Shown here in pieces: positions 45,856 to 53,970 of a stretch of 64,000 nucleotides of DNA (its first letter is position 1; every line of letters starts with the position of its first letter). A model generated the notes under the pieces. The model saw only the letters and a program-made list of their open reading frames with translations. It was not told the origin of the DNA and made no database searches. A program made the position numbers and the translations under genes. The DNA lies in NCBI GenBank assembly GCA_963835375.1, contig CAWIGB010000024.1, forward strand, positions 62,001 to 126,000, in the 5' to 3' direction. Source of the DNA: Salinisphaera sp963835375. GTDB lineage: Bacteria; Pseudomonadota; Gammaproteobacteria; Nevskiales; Salinisphaeraceae.

Positions 45856-46881
45856 GTCGCCCATGACCGCGGCGAAGGCATCCGAGTCGTAGAAATCGGC
45901 GAGCTGGTCGCGCACCCAGGTCTCGAGCAGGCCGGTCTCGGCCAGCCCCGCGATCAGATCCGGGGCCAGAACGGCGACTTCATCCGCCACAACCTGCCGG
46001 TCGATGCCAACATGGCTCATCAGTTCCGCCAACGTCTCGTCGCCGTGGCGAGCGAAGTACGCCTGCACGCCCTGGTCGATCATCAGGCCGAGATATTCCG
46101 TCTCGCGCAGCGAGCGCCAGATTTGCAGGCCGTAGTCCACCAGCCGCTGTAGTTCGTCCGAATCGATGGCGTCGGCGATCCACATGGGCTTGTCGGCCGC
46201 CGCCTTCCAGATCTCGTCGGCCAACGCGCGCAGCCGATCTCCGTCCAGCGATTCGAGCAGATAGGTTTCGGTACGCGCGAGCGTGCGCGCGGTGTTGGCC
46301 TCGATATAGGCCCGGACCCGGCTCTCGACCTGGGCCTCCAGCCCCGGCATGCGCCGGCTGACCGCGCTCGACGATCCCTTGATCAATCGCGAGACGCCGG
46401 GAATCGAACGGATCGCCCCCGAATCAGAAAAAATATAGTCCTTGATTCCCTGATACAGAATGTCGGAAGCCAGCGCGGTGTAGACCGGGCTTTTCAGCAG
46501 ACGCTGGATCAGACGCGCGCGCAGGGTATCCAATTCCACCGCCAACGCCACGCCTTCGTCGAACAGCGACTGGTCGATCACGTCGCGTATACGGGTCTCA
46601 CGATTGACGTCCAGCCGCACCAGTTCATCGGCAATGCCGCCGATGACCCCGGCCAGCTGATCGGGCAGATCCAGATCCAGGGCCAGCCGCTCCGCCGCGC
46701 CGCGCACGCTGTCGCAGTCGATCGTTTCAGCGAGCGTGGTGCGCTCGGCCCAACTCCAGAATGTCTCGACCAGACGATCCAGGCGCTGCAGGCCGCGCTC
46801 ACCCTGCCACATGGACAGCTCATGGGCGACGTGGGCTTCGAAGAGCCGATCGGCGATATCGGAACGGGCGTGTTCGGCCAT
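45847..46881 (-). CDS. Conserved hypothetical protein, helical
   Basis: This is a 344-residue acidic, almost wholly helical protein with no signal peptide or clear membrane helix. I do not recognise a named family. Notable segments are the KDYIFSDSGAIRSIPGVSRLIKG stretch near residue 145 (Gly/Pro-containing, possibly membrane-near) and the C-terminal ETWVRDQLADFYDSDAFAAVMG. ATG at 46881 was chosen; GTG at 46908 would add nine residues, and neither has a strong ribosome-binding site. It converges on speE with 5 bp between stop codons, and faces a divergent csbD-like gene. Confidence 0.7.
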   Translation of the reverse strand: MAEHARSDIADRLFEAHVAHELSMWQGERGLQRLDRLVETFWSWAERTTLAETIDCDSVRGAAERLALDLDLPDQLAGVIGGIADELVRLDVNRETRIRDVIDQSLFDEGVALAVELDTLRARLIQRLLKSPVYTALASDILYQGIKDYIFSDSGAIRSIPGVSRLIKGSSSAVSRRMPGLEAQVESRVRAYIEANTARTLARTETYLLESLDGDRLRALADEIWKAAADKPMWIADAIDSDELQRLVDYGLQIWRSLRETEYLGLMIDQGVQAYFARHGDETLAELMSHVGIDRQVVADEVAVLAPDLIAGLAETGLLETWVRDQLADFYDSDAFAAVMGDGD

Positions 46882-47038
46882 GGCACGGGCATCGATGAAC
46901 CTGGGCACCGAGCTTAAAGATTATGGCGGGCCACGGCGAACGCAGAGCCCGCTCGACGGCGCTTAGGTAATTGCCCGGATGGTGTGAGCGATGCACGCTG
47001 CTAGCGTGCGACATACATTTTGCAACCATGAGTTCGTC

Positions 47039-47236
47039 ATGAACGATGATCAGTTCGAAGGCCAGTGGGATCGCATGAAAGGTTCGGTGCGCGAGCACTG
47101 GGGCCGCTTGACCGATGACGATGTCGAAGAGGTGCGCGGCCAACGCGAAAACCTGCTCGGCAAGATTCAGGAGAAATACGGCGACACCAAGGAAGCCGCC
47201 GAGGAAAAACTCAAGGAATTCGAACGCAAGTTCTAA
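47039..47236 (+). CDS. CsbD-family stress protein
   Basis: This 65-residue protein is highly charged and helical. It has the CsbD pattern FEGQWDRMKGSVREHWGRLTDDD followed by a Lys/Glu-rich second half (YGDTKEAAEEKLKEFERKF). CsbD-like proteins (YjbJ in E. coli) are abundant under general stress and stationary phase; their activity is unknown. The gene begins a three-gene run with the host-attachment protein (32 bp downstream) and a DUF1328 gene, all stress-linked families. Confidence 0.9.
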   Translation: MNDDQFEGQWDRMKGSVREHWGRLTDDDVEEVRGQRENLLGKIQEKYGDTKEAAEEKLKEFERKF

Positions 47237-47268
47237 GAGGTCGGTCTGTACCGACAAAGCGAGGTTTC

Positions 47269-47706
47269 ATGGCCAAGCAATGGATTCTGGTCGCCGATGC
47301 AGCCACGGCGCGTCTGTTTTCGCGTGAAAACGCCGGTTCTCTATCCCGTGTGGATGCGTTCCATCATGACGAGAGCCGCAAGCACGAAGGTGATCTGCGC
47401 ACCGGCGGCAAGGGTGAAATCGAGGATTCCGCGGCGCATGGGCGTCACCAGGCCGATCCGCAGACCCGCACCAGCGAAAAGCACGAAGACATCTTCGCCA
47501 AGGAAGTCGTGGCCAAGCTCAAGTCGGGCTTTAACCACAAGGCGTTCGACGAGCTCGTGCTGGTCGCCGCGCCTCAGTTCCTCGGCCGACTGCGCGATCA
47601 TCTCGACAGCCCGCTGTCGCAGAGTGTGGCCGCCAGCATCGACAAGGACTGGACCCACCAGAACGATGCCGAGATCGAGAAACATCTGGATTCGCAGCTC
47701 GGTTGA
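47269..47706 (+). CDS. Host-attachment-family protein (PF10116 type)
   Basis: This 145-residue soluble protein begins QWILVADAATARLFSREN, the typical opening of the family first named for Agrobacterium attachment to plant cells. It contains the conserved ELVLVAAPQFLGRLRDHL element near residue 100, resembling an eRF1-like fold. A polar middle section (about 40-75) is rich in His, Glu and Lys. It is common in stress-protein clusters of free-living proteobacteria, so a role in host attachment should not be assumed. Confidence 0.88.
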   Translation: MAKQWILVADAATARLFSRENAGSLSRVDAFHHDESRKHEGDLRTGGKGEIEDSAAHGRHQADPQTRTSEKHEDIFAKEVVAKLKSGFNHKAFDELVLVAAPQFLGRLRDHLDSPLSQSVAASIDKDWTHQNDAEIEKHLDSQLG

Positions 47707-47872
47707 CACAGCGTCTCGCCAGAGACGGATTTCCATCGCACGGTTCATGCCTCATACATGAATCTACGCGATACTCGAACTGCGCCGGCCGGTCGGCGGT
47801 AATGCCTGGATTCAAAGTCGTGCAGTACGGGCTCGACCGGTTCGAAGCAGTGCAACAACAAGGAGGCGAATC

Positions 47873-48049
47873 ATGCTCGGATGGGCTGTCGTATTTTTCA
47901 TCATCGCCATCATCGCGGCGGTTTTCGGCTTTGGGGGAATCGCCGCGGGTGCGGCCGGGATCGCCAAGATCCTGTTCTTCATCTTTATCGTGCTGTTCGT
48001 ACTGGCACTGATATCCAACGCGGTGAGAGGCCGCGGGCCCCGGTTATAG
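47873..48049 (+). CDS. DUF1328 small membrane protein (YtjA-like)
   Basis: This 58-residue protein is nearly all hydrophobic and fits DUF1328: it starts MLGWAVVFFIIAIIAAVFGF, has a Gly/Ala turn (GGIAAGAAGIAK), then a second helix ILFFIFIVLFVLALIS and a basic tail ending GRGPRL. AAGGAGG lies 7 bp before the ATG. It follows the stress genes by 166 bp and is closed by a terminator at 48061. Function is unknown for the family. Confidence 0.92.
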   Translation: MLGWAVVFFIIAIIAAVFGFGGIAAGAAGIAKILFFIFIVLFVLALISNAVRGRGPRL

Positions 48050-48060
48050 GGCGACGAATC

Positions 48061-48092
48061 AAGCCGCTGGTCGACGATCAGCGGCTTTTTTG
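48061..48092 (+). terminator. Rho-independent terminator after DUF1328 gene
   Basis: A perfect 9-bp stem (AAGCCGCTG with CAGCGGCTT) has a nine-base loop and is followed by six T. It also lies downstream of the convergent response-regulator gene but has no T-run in that direction. Confidence 0.88.
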
Positions 48093-48136
48093 TTGGTGTC
48101 CGACGTGCGGTGTGGAACGGTTCGAGACCCGCCCGT

Positions 48137-48766
48137 TCATTGCTCGGGTGCGGTCTCCTGCAACGCAGCCGCCGCCATCCAGATGCGCACCAGATGCGCC
48201 AGCGAATCCGCCTGCAGCTTCTGCATGATGTGAACGCGATGGGTTTCCACCGTCCGCGCACTGATGCCGAGATCGGCCGCTACCTGCTTGTTCGCCTGGC
48301 CGTCCACGATACCGCTGAGCACCTGTTTTTCACGCGGCGTGAGCGTATCGATCAGGGCCGCACGCTGACGCGCTTCGCGCTGGCGCCGCTCATTCGTATT
48401 GCTGGCGCGTGAAAGCTCGTACAGCTGCTTGATGAGGTAGTCGGGGTCGAACGGCTTTTCAAGGAAGTCGACCGCGCCGAGGCGCATCGCCTCGACTGCA
48501 TGCTCGATATCGCCGTAGGCGCTCATCATGACGATGTCGAGGGGAATCTGGCGTGCGATCAATTCCTTTTGCAACGCGATGCCGTCCATGTCCTGCAAGC
48601 GCAGGTCGATCAACGCGCACCCTGTCGCGGAATCACAGCGATCAAGAAAAGCCGAGGCGCTCGGGTAACAGAAGGCGGGGTAATCGGCGCCCCGCACCAG
48701 TGTTTTCATCGACTCCCGGACGCCGGGATCATCGTCTACGATATGAACAGCAAAATCATTACGCAT
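48137..48766 (-). CDS. FixJ-family response regulator
   Basis: This 209-residue regulator has a receiver domain with Asp54 (CALIDLRLQDMDGI) and the lysine in DFLEKPFD, then a LuxR-type helix-turn-helix at about 140-200 (LTPREKQVLSGIVDGQANKQ, then ISARTVETHRVHIMQK). It belongs with FixJ, TodT and StyR. The gene diverges over 114 bp from a PAS histidine kinase gene, which is its likely partner. The regulated genes are unknown. Confidence 0.92.
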   Translation of the reverse strand: MRNDFAVHIVDDDPGVRESMKTLVRGADYPAFCYPSASAFLDRCDSATGCALIDLRLQDMDGIALQKELIARQIPLDIVMMSAYGDIEHAVEAMRLGAVDFLEKPFDPDYLIKQLYELSRASNTNERRQREARQRAALIDTLTPREKQVLSGIVDGQANKQVAADLGISARTVETHRVHIMQKLQADSLAHLVRIWMAAAALQETAPEQ

Positions 48767-48880
48767 AGCGTCTCCCGGGTACTCGATGTCTGTCTTGCGC
48801 GCGCCGCCAAGGCGATTCTACGCAAAGCCGATATATTATGGCTGCCTGAGTCGTTTCGCCACCGTTAACCGACCGGTCCC

Positions 48881-50116
48881 ATGTCACGAACTCAAAATCC
48901 CCCACCACCGCTGCCCGACGACCTCGCCACGGCGCGTGAACAGATCGAGTCCCTGCGCGCGGAGCTGGCGTGCTGCGAGGCGCGGGTCAACGAGGCCGAG
49001 CGCGAGACCCGCTGTTTTCGCGAGCTCGCCGAACATATCCAGGAAGTGTTCTGGATGACCAATCCCCTCGGCGATGAACTGGTTTATATCAGCCCGGCAT
49101 ACGAGCAAATCTGGGGGCAACCCTGTACCAGCCTCTACGAAGACCCGGGGCGACGCCTGGCCTGGGTGCACGACGGCGACCGCGAACGGGTACTCAAGGC
49201 GTTCAAGCGCGATGCGGCCGAGGGCCATTACGACGAGGTCTTCCGCATCAATCGGCCGGACGGCGAAATCCGCTGGATCCGTGATCGTGCTTTTCCGGTG
49301 CGCAACGGTTCCGGCGAGATCTACCGTCTGGCCGGGTTCGCCATCGACCTCACCAACGAGGTCGAGAACCAGGGGCGGATGAACGAGCTTCAGAATCTGA
49401 TCGCCACGCGCGAGCGCATCAGCGTGTTCGCATCGCTCGGCACCGGGCTGGCGCACGATCTGGGACAACCGCTCACCTCGGCACGCAACTTCGTCACCCG
49501 GGCGCTCTCGGTGGCACGCGACGAAGGCAGCGCGCAGGCCGACCTGCTGGTGCGCGCGGAGTACCAGATCCAGCGGGCCTCGTCGATCATTCGCCATCTT
49601 CGCGACTTCGCGCGCGAAGGCCGGCCCACGATCAATCAGCAATCGCTGCTGCCCGTGCTGAGCGAAGTCCGCGAGTTGCTCGAGCCGAGTCTTCGAGCCG
49701 AACGCGTCGCGTTCCAGTGGCCGGACAAGGCTGATCTTGCCGCGATCGAACTGCCGATGGACCGCATCTTCACCCAGCAGGTACTGCGCAATCTGATCAG
49801 CAATGCCATCGAGGCACTCGCCCATTCAGCGGTCCCGAGCGACGAGCGCCGGATTACACTGAGCGTGGACGACAGCAGCCACGATCGGGTGGATATCTAT
49901 GTCTCCGACAACGGCGGCGGCATCGCCGAGGATGTGGAATTGTTCTCGCCCTTCACGACGACCAAGGGCAATGGCCTCGGCCTCGGACTAAGCGTGAGCC
50001 GCTCGCTGGCACGCAGCCACGGCGGCGATCTGTATCTCGTCGGCCATGGCCGCAATGACGGCGAGCCGACGTGCTTCATGTTGCGTCTTCCACGCCAGTT
50101 CGTGGCAGCCGCCTGA
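48881..50116 (+). CDS. Soluble PAS-domain sensor histidine kinase
   Basis: This 411-residue kinase has a short N-terminal coiled coil (about 15-45), one PAS domain with a PAC motif (about 46-160; YISPAYEQIWGQ and DGEIRWIRDRAFP), a dimerisation domain with His192 (GLAHDLGQPLTSARN), and an ATPase domain (NLISNAIEALAHS, DNGGGIAE, NGLGLGLSVSRSLA). There is no membrane helix, so it senses a cytoplasmic signal. The PAS domain shows no obvious heme-binding FixL motif. It is divergent from the FixJ-type regulator and is probably its kinase. Confidence 0.9.
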   Translation: MSRTQNPPPPLPDDLATAREQIESLRAELACCEARVNEAERETRCFRELAEHIQEVFWMTNPLGDELVYISPAYEQIWGQPCTSLYEDPGRRLAWVHDGDRERVLKAFKRDAAEGHYDEVFRINRPDGEIRWIRDRAFPVRNGSGEIYRLAGFAIDLTNEVENQGRMNELQNLIATRERISVFASLGTGLAHDLGQPLTSARNFVTRALSVARDEGSAQADLLVRAEYQIQRASSIIRHLRDFAREGRPTINQQSLLPVLSEVRELLEPSLRAERVAFQWPDKADLAAIELPMDRIFTQQVLRNLISNAIEALAHSAVPSDERRITLSVDDSSHDRVDIYVSDNGGGIAEDVELFSPFTTTKGNGLGLGLSVSRSLARSHGGDLYLVGHGRNDGEPTCFMLRLPRQFVAAA

Positions 50117-50167
50117 GCCGGCCCAGGCGGACCCCGCCCGCCATCTTGGCGGACGGGTCGACCGGCA

Positions 50168-50593
50168 TCAGCGCGGCGGGTGGAACAGGCGCATCAACGC
50201 CGCGAATCCAAGGCCGTAGGCTGCGTTGGCTGCCAGCATCACGCCGATTGCGTTCATCGCATAGCCGACCAGGGAGACGCCGAACACGGCGCTGCCCAAC
50301 CACGGCGTCACGGCCACGGCCACCCCGGTCAGCAGCACCGCGCCAAGGATGATGGCGCCGACGTAATAACCGGCCGCTTCGGCCCGACGCACAAGCGACC
50401 ATATCACCAGGCCCCAGAGCGCGCCCCAGAGCGCCAGCCACGCCACTACCGGTATTCCGGTGCCGAACAAGCTTTGGCTGCTCCAGCTCGTCGTGTTCGC
50501 GAGGGCGGCTCTATCGAGCAGCCAGAGCAATCCCTGATTGAAGCCGAGCATGGCGATGAGACCGGCGAAAAACGCCTTGATGAACGCAAACAT
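50168..50593 (-). CDS. Hypothetical four-helix membrane protein
   Basis: This 141-residue protein has four hydrophobic helices (about 5-28, 46-68, 74-96 and 103-132), with small polar loops and a short basic tail ending LFHPPR. I do not recognise a family with certainty. ATG at 50593 is preceded by GGAGAGAGG. It converges on the PAS kinase gene over a 51-bp gap that contains a GC-rich hairpin without T-run. Confidence 0.75.
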   Translation of the reverse strand: MFAFIKAFFAGLIAMLGFNQGLLWLLDRAALANTTSWSSQSLFGTGIPVVAWLALWGALWGLVIWSLVRRAEAAGYYVGAIILGAVLLTGVAVAVTPWLGSAVFGVSLVGYAMNAIGVMLAANAAYGLGFAALMRLFHPPR

Positions 50594-50659
50594 GACCTCT
50601 CTCCTGGCGAGCGATAAGCACCGAGGACGGAACGAAGGCCGGAATTGTACTGGTCGCGC

Positions 50660-51379
50660 TCAGCCGCGCGAAGACTCAGGCGCGGTATCCGCTGTTTGCT
50701 CGAACAGACGGCGCCGTGCCGCTTCGGTCCTCGGCCGGCGGGCCCGCCACTGTTTACCGAGATCCACCCCGCGTTGTACCGCCGGACGCTGCTTCACGCG
50801 CTGGCGCCAGGCCGCGACATTCGGGAAGTCGTCCAGCGGCTGCCCCATGGCTTTCGCGATCAACACCCATGGCCAGTTGATGATATCGGCGATCGTATAC
50901 CTGTCGCCGACCAGGTAGTCGCGAGCCGCCAGTCGACGCTCCAGCACGCCGAGACAACGATGATATTCGTTGCGGTAGCGCGTCTCAGAATAGGCATGCT
51001 CGCCAGGCGCGTAATTGACGTAATGGCTCATCTGACCGCCCATGGGGCCGAGATTGCCCACCTGCCAGAACAGCCATTCATCGATCTCGGTACGCAGCCG
51101 CGCAGCCCGCGGGTAGAACAAGCCAGTCTTTTCCGCCAGGTAGCGCGCAATCGCGCCCGATTCGAACACCGACACGGCGCCCTGGCCGTATTCCGGCGGC
51201 GCCTCGTGATCCACGATCGCAGGCATGCGATTGTTCGGCGAGATCGCCAGGAATGCCGGTTCAAACTGATCCCCGGCGTTGATGTCCACCGGCACGGTAC
51301 GGTACTCGATGCCCAGCTCCTCGAGCAGGATCGATATCTTCCAGCCGTTGGGCGTCGGCCAATAATAGAAATCAATCAT
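50660..51379 (-). CDS. Glutathione S-transferase, YfcG/YghU-like
   Basis: This 239-residue protein has an N-terminal thioredoxin-like domain (about 1-85; PNNRMPAIVDHE and VFESGAIARYLAEKTG are the glutathione-binding elements) and a helical C-terminal domain (YTIADIINWPWVLIAKAM). The TPNGWKISILLEELG opening is typical of the Ure2-like bacterial GSTs, which act in disulfide reduction more than conjugation. Its start overlaps the stop codon of the upstream CoA-transferase gene (ATGA), so the two are cotranslated. Confidence 0.9.
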   Translation of the reverse strand: MIDFYYWPTPNGWKISILLEELGIEYRTVPVDINAGDQFEPAFLAISPNNRMPAIVDHEAPPEYGQGAVSVFESGAIARYLAEKTGLFYPRAARLRTEIDEWLFWQVGNLGPMGGQMSHYVNYAPGEHAYSETRYRNEYHRCLGVLERRLAARDYLVGDRYTIADIINWPWVLIAKAMGQPLDDFPNVAAWRQRVKQRPAVQRGVDLGKQWRARRPRTEAARRRLFEQTADTAPESSRG

Positions 51380-52584
51380 TCATCGTCTCCGTTCAGATCA
51401 CCGGCGGCCGCACCACCGTTGATCAACGCGTCGATCGCGGATTCGTCATAACCGGCATCCGCGAGCACTGACCGGGTATCAGCAGCCAGTCGTGGCGCGC
51501 CCCGCATGGGCATGTCCTCGACGCCGGAGAAACGCGCCGCCGGGCGCGCCTGACGCAGACGACCGGCGGTTTCGTGATCGGTTTCGAGCACGATATCGTT
51601 GGCACGGATCTGTGGATGCTCCACGAGCTCCGAGCGGGTCAGCACGGGGGCACAGGGCACGCCGTATTCGGTCAGCCGGTCGAGCCAGTATTCCGCATCC
51701 GCTTCACGCAAGCGTGCCTGGGTCAATTCGAGCCGTGCATCGATATTGTCCTGGCGGTCGGCAGGCGTGGCGAAGCGCGGATCGTCGCGCCAGTGCGGGG
51801 TATCGAGCGCCTCGGTCAAGGCCTGCCATTCGGCATCGGTCTGCACTGCGACGCTGATATAGCCGGTGGTGGTCTGGTAGATCAGATCGATGAAGCTGGC
51901 GGCCTGCGACTGGTCCATGTCGGCGCCGACAAAGGTCTGGCTGTTCATGTCGGAATGCCAGAGAAAATCGATCACCGCGTCGAGCATCGAAACATGGATA
52001 TGCTGCCCGCCGCCGCCATTGGCCCGGGCCAGCAACGCGGCGGTGATCGCCTGAGCCGCGACATAGCCGGTGAGCTTGTCCGGCACGATCGTGCGCACCA
52101 GCCGCGGCCTCGCCTCGTCGGAACCGCCCTGGATGCTGGCCAGCCCGGACAGTGCTTGCACCAGAGGGTCGTAGACCGGCTTGGCCGCGTATGGCCCGTT
52201 CGCGCCGAAGCCGCTGATCGACACATAGATGATATCCGGTGCCACCTCACGAATAGCGTCCTCACCGAGGCCGATACGTTCGGCCACGCCCGGGCGGAAA
52301 TTCTGCACGAACACGTCCGACACGGCTGCGACGCGCTTGAGCGCTGCCAGGCCCTCCGGATGCTTCAGATCCAACGCGATCGAGCGCTTGTTGCGATTAT
52401 TGTTGAGAAAGCTAGCCGACATGCCGGCCCGGCGATTTGATGCCAGACGGGTGTAGTCGCCCGAACCCGGGCGTTCGACCTTGATTACATCGGCGCCCTG
52501 GTCGGCGAGCTGCATGGTGGCCAGCGGGCCGGAGATCATGGCGGTCATATCGCAGACGCGATATCCGTTCAGAGGCTGTTTCAT
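51376..52584 (-). CDS. CaiB/BaiF-family CoA-transferase
   Basis: This 402-residue family III CoA-transferase begins GYRVCDMTAMISGPLATMQLADQGADVIKVE in the usual pattern. The catalytic Asp lies in HVSMLDAVIDFL near residue 178, and a C-terminal glycine-containing region (GVPCAPVLTRSELVEHPQI) is conserved. Such enzymes move CoA between carboxylic acids such as carnitine, oxalate or mesaconate; the substrate cannot be read here. ATG at 52584 fits the family's N-terminus. It shares an operon with a GST gene, so a detoxification or catabolic link is possible. Confidence 0.9.
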   Translation of the reverse strand: MKQPLNGYRVCDMTAMISGPLATMQLADQGADVIKVERPGSGDYTRLASNRRAGMSASFLNNNRNKRSIALDLKHPEGLAALKRVAAVSDVFVQNFRPGVAERIGLGEDAIREVAPDIIYVSISGFGANGPYAAKPVYDPLVQALSGLASIQGGSDEARPRLVRTIVPDKLTGYVAAQAITAALLARANGGGGQHIHVSMLDAVIDFLWHSDMNSQTFVGADMDQSQAASFIDLIYQTTTGYISVAVQTDAEWQALTEALDTPHWRDDPRFATPADRQDNIDARLELTQARLREADAEYWLDRLTEYGVPCAPVLTRSELVEHPQIRANDIVLETDHETAGRLRQARPAARFSGVEDMPMRGAPRLAADTRSVLADAGYDESAIDALINGGAAAGDLNGDDE

Positions 52585-52762
52585 GGCGCTTAGTCTAGAA
52601 CGTGTCACCGCTTCAGACGAGGCCCGTCTCACCGCGCTCGCGCTCTGGCGAAAACCGCGATGTTCAGACATTGGCAAGGCTTCGGTACGTTACAATTCCG
52701 GCCATCCCGGACATCAAATTTAATCCTGTCCTTGGGGTTGCACCAGAAACACAGGAGTTTAT

Positions 52763-52987
52763 GTGAACAACAAGATTTCGACGCTGCTGATCGCCGCGAT
52801 TCTCGGCCTGACCACGCTGACGCTGGCGGCCTGCGACAACGACGACGGCCCGGCCGAAAAGGCCGGCCAGAAAGTCGACAATGCAGCCGACAATGCGTCC
52901 GATGCTATGGACGATGCGGGCGACAAGGCCTCGGACGCGGCGGACAAGGCCGGCGACAAGGTGGACGACGCGACCGACAACAACTAG
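52763..52987 (+). CDS. Small charged lipoprotein with amphipathic repeats
   Basis: This 74-residue protein has a lipoprotein signal ending LAAC, with the lipidated Cys at 24. The mature part is about 50 residues, almost all Asp, Ala, Lys and Gly, built from short units such as DNAADNAS, DKASDAADKAGDK. It resembles helical LEA/apolipoprotein-type repeats and small osmotic-stress lipoproteins. The start is GTG with AGGAG 5 bp upstream; the ATG two bases before it runs directly into a stop codon. A strong terminator follows. A stress or envelope role is inferred. Confidence 0.85.
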   Translation: MNNKISTLLIAAILGLTTLTLAACDNDDGPAEKAGQKVDNAADNASDAMDDAGDKASDAADKAGDKVDDATDNN

Positions 52988-53028
52988 GTCGCGAGTCCGC
53001 AGGGCCGGCCGATCACGGCCAGCCGGAA

Positions 53029-53060
53029 AACCCGCCGATCGAATCGGCGGGTTTTTTTTT
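53029..53060 (+). terminator. Rho-independent terminator after small lipoprotein gene
   Basis: A perfect 11-bp stem (AACCCGCCGAT with ATCGGCGGGTT) closes on a three-base CGA loop and is followed by nine T on the plus strand. Confidence 0.93.
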
Positions 53061-53111
53061 GGGTAGAAGCCAGCGCATCATCCGCTACACGATTCAACCC
53101 ATCATTTCATC

Positions 53112-53888
53112 ATGTCGACTTCCGAGAAGATTTGCCTGGTCACCGGTGCGGCCCAGGGCATCGGTCGCGCCGTCGTGCGCCGCCTGCTGGCAGACGGCCA
53201 CACGGTTTGGTGCCTGGACCACGATCACGCTGCCCTGGACGACCTGACGGCCGGCCTCGACCCGGCGGTTCGTGAACGCACACAGACGCTGGTCGCCGAC
53301 GTCTCGAGCGAGAACGACGTCCGAACGGCGACCGAGGCAGTACGACGCGAGCACGGCCGACTCGATCTGGTCGTGAACAACGCGGGGATCGCGGGCCCCT
53401 TCAACGGGCCGATCGAGGCGCTGGAACTGGCGGACTGGCAGCGCGTCATCGACGTCAATCTCACCGGTTTCTTTCTGATCGCAAAACACACCGTCGCTCT
53501 TCTGCGTGCCGGCGGGCCGGACGCCGCCATCGTCAACATGGCCTCCAGCCGGGCTTATCAGTCGGAGCCGCAGACCGAGGCCTATGCCGCGTCCAAGGGC
53601 GGGATCGAGGCCCTGACCCACGCGCTGGCGATGAGCCTGGGCCCGTCGATTCGGGTCAATGCGATCGCGCCTGGCTGGATCGATGTGCGCGGCGAGCAAG
53701 CCGACGCCGATGAACCGGCCCCATTGCGCGCTGTGGATCACGACCAGCATCCGGCTGGCCGCGTCGGTCGCGGCGAGGATATCGCCGGCGTGGTCGCTTT
53801 CCTGGCCAGTGCCGATGCGGCATTCATGACCGGCCAGACGTTGATCGCCGATGGCGGCATGACCCGCAGGATGATCTACGAACACTGA
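53112..53888 (+). CDS. Short-chain dehydrogenase/reductase
   Basis: This 258-residue classical SDR has the cofactor motif LVTGAAQGIGRAVVRRLLA, the NNAG motif (VVNNAGIAGPF) and the catalytic Ser-Tyr-Lys set (NMASSRAYQSE and AYAASKGG near residue 157). It ends with TGQTLIADGGMTRRM, usual for the family. The substrate is unknown. Its neighbours are a small lipoprotein with its own terminator upstream and a convergent MFS transporter gene. Confidence 0.9.
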   Translation: MSTSEKICLVTGAAQGIGRAVVRRLLADGHTVWCLDHDHAALDDLTAGLDPAVRERTQTLVADVSSENDVRTATEAVRREHGRLDLVVNNAGIAGPFNGPIEALELADWQRVIDVNLTGFFLIAKHTVALLRAGGPDAAIVNMASSRAYQSEPQTEAYAASKGGIEALTHALAMSLGPSIRVNAIAPGWIDVRGEQADADEPAPLRAVDHDQHPAGRVGRGEDIAGVVAFLASADAAFMTGQTLIADGGMTRRMIYEH

Positions 53889-53906
53889 GGCCGCGCACCG
53901 CGCATG

Positions 53907-53935
53907 AAAAAACCGCCGCTGGAATCCAGCGGCGG
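53907..53935 (-). terminator. Rho-independent terminator after ProP-like gene
   Basis: A perfect 10-bp stem (CCGCCGCTGG with CCAGCGGCGG) with an AAT loop is followed on the minus strand by six T. On the plus strand only a weak T-rich tail follows, so it mainly serves the minus-strand transporter gene. Confidence 0.87.
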
Positions 53936-53970
53936 CTTGTCTTCGCCTCGGAGGGGCGTCGCGGAATCGA

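Noticed and set aside
50136..50158. Terminator between the PAS kinase and the four-helix membrane protein genes
   Set aside because: The GC-rich hairpin has one mismatch and no T-run on either side, so it was not listed as a terminator.
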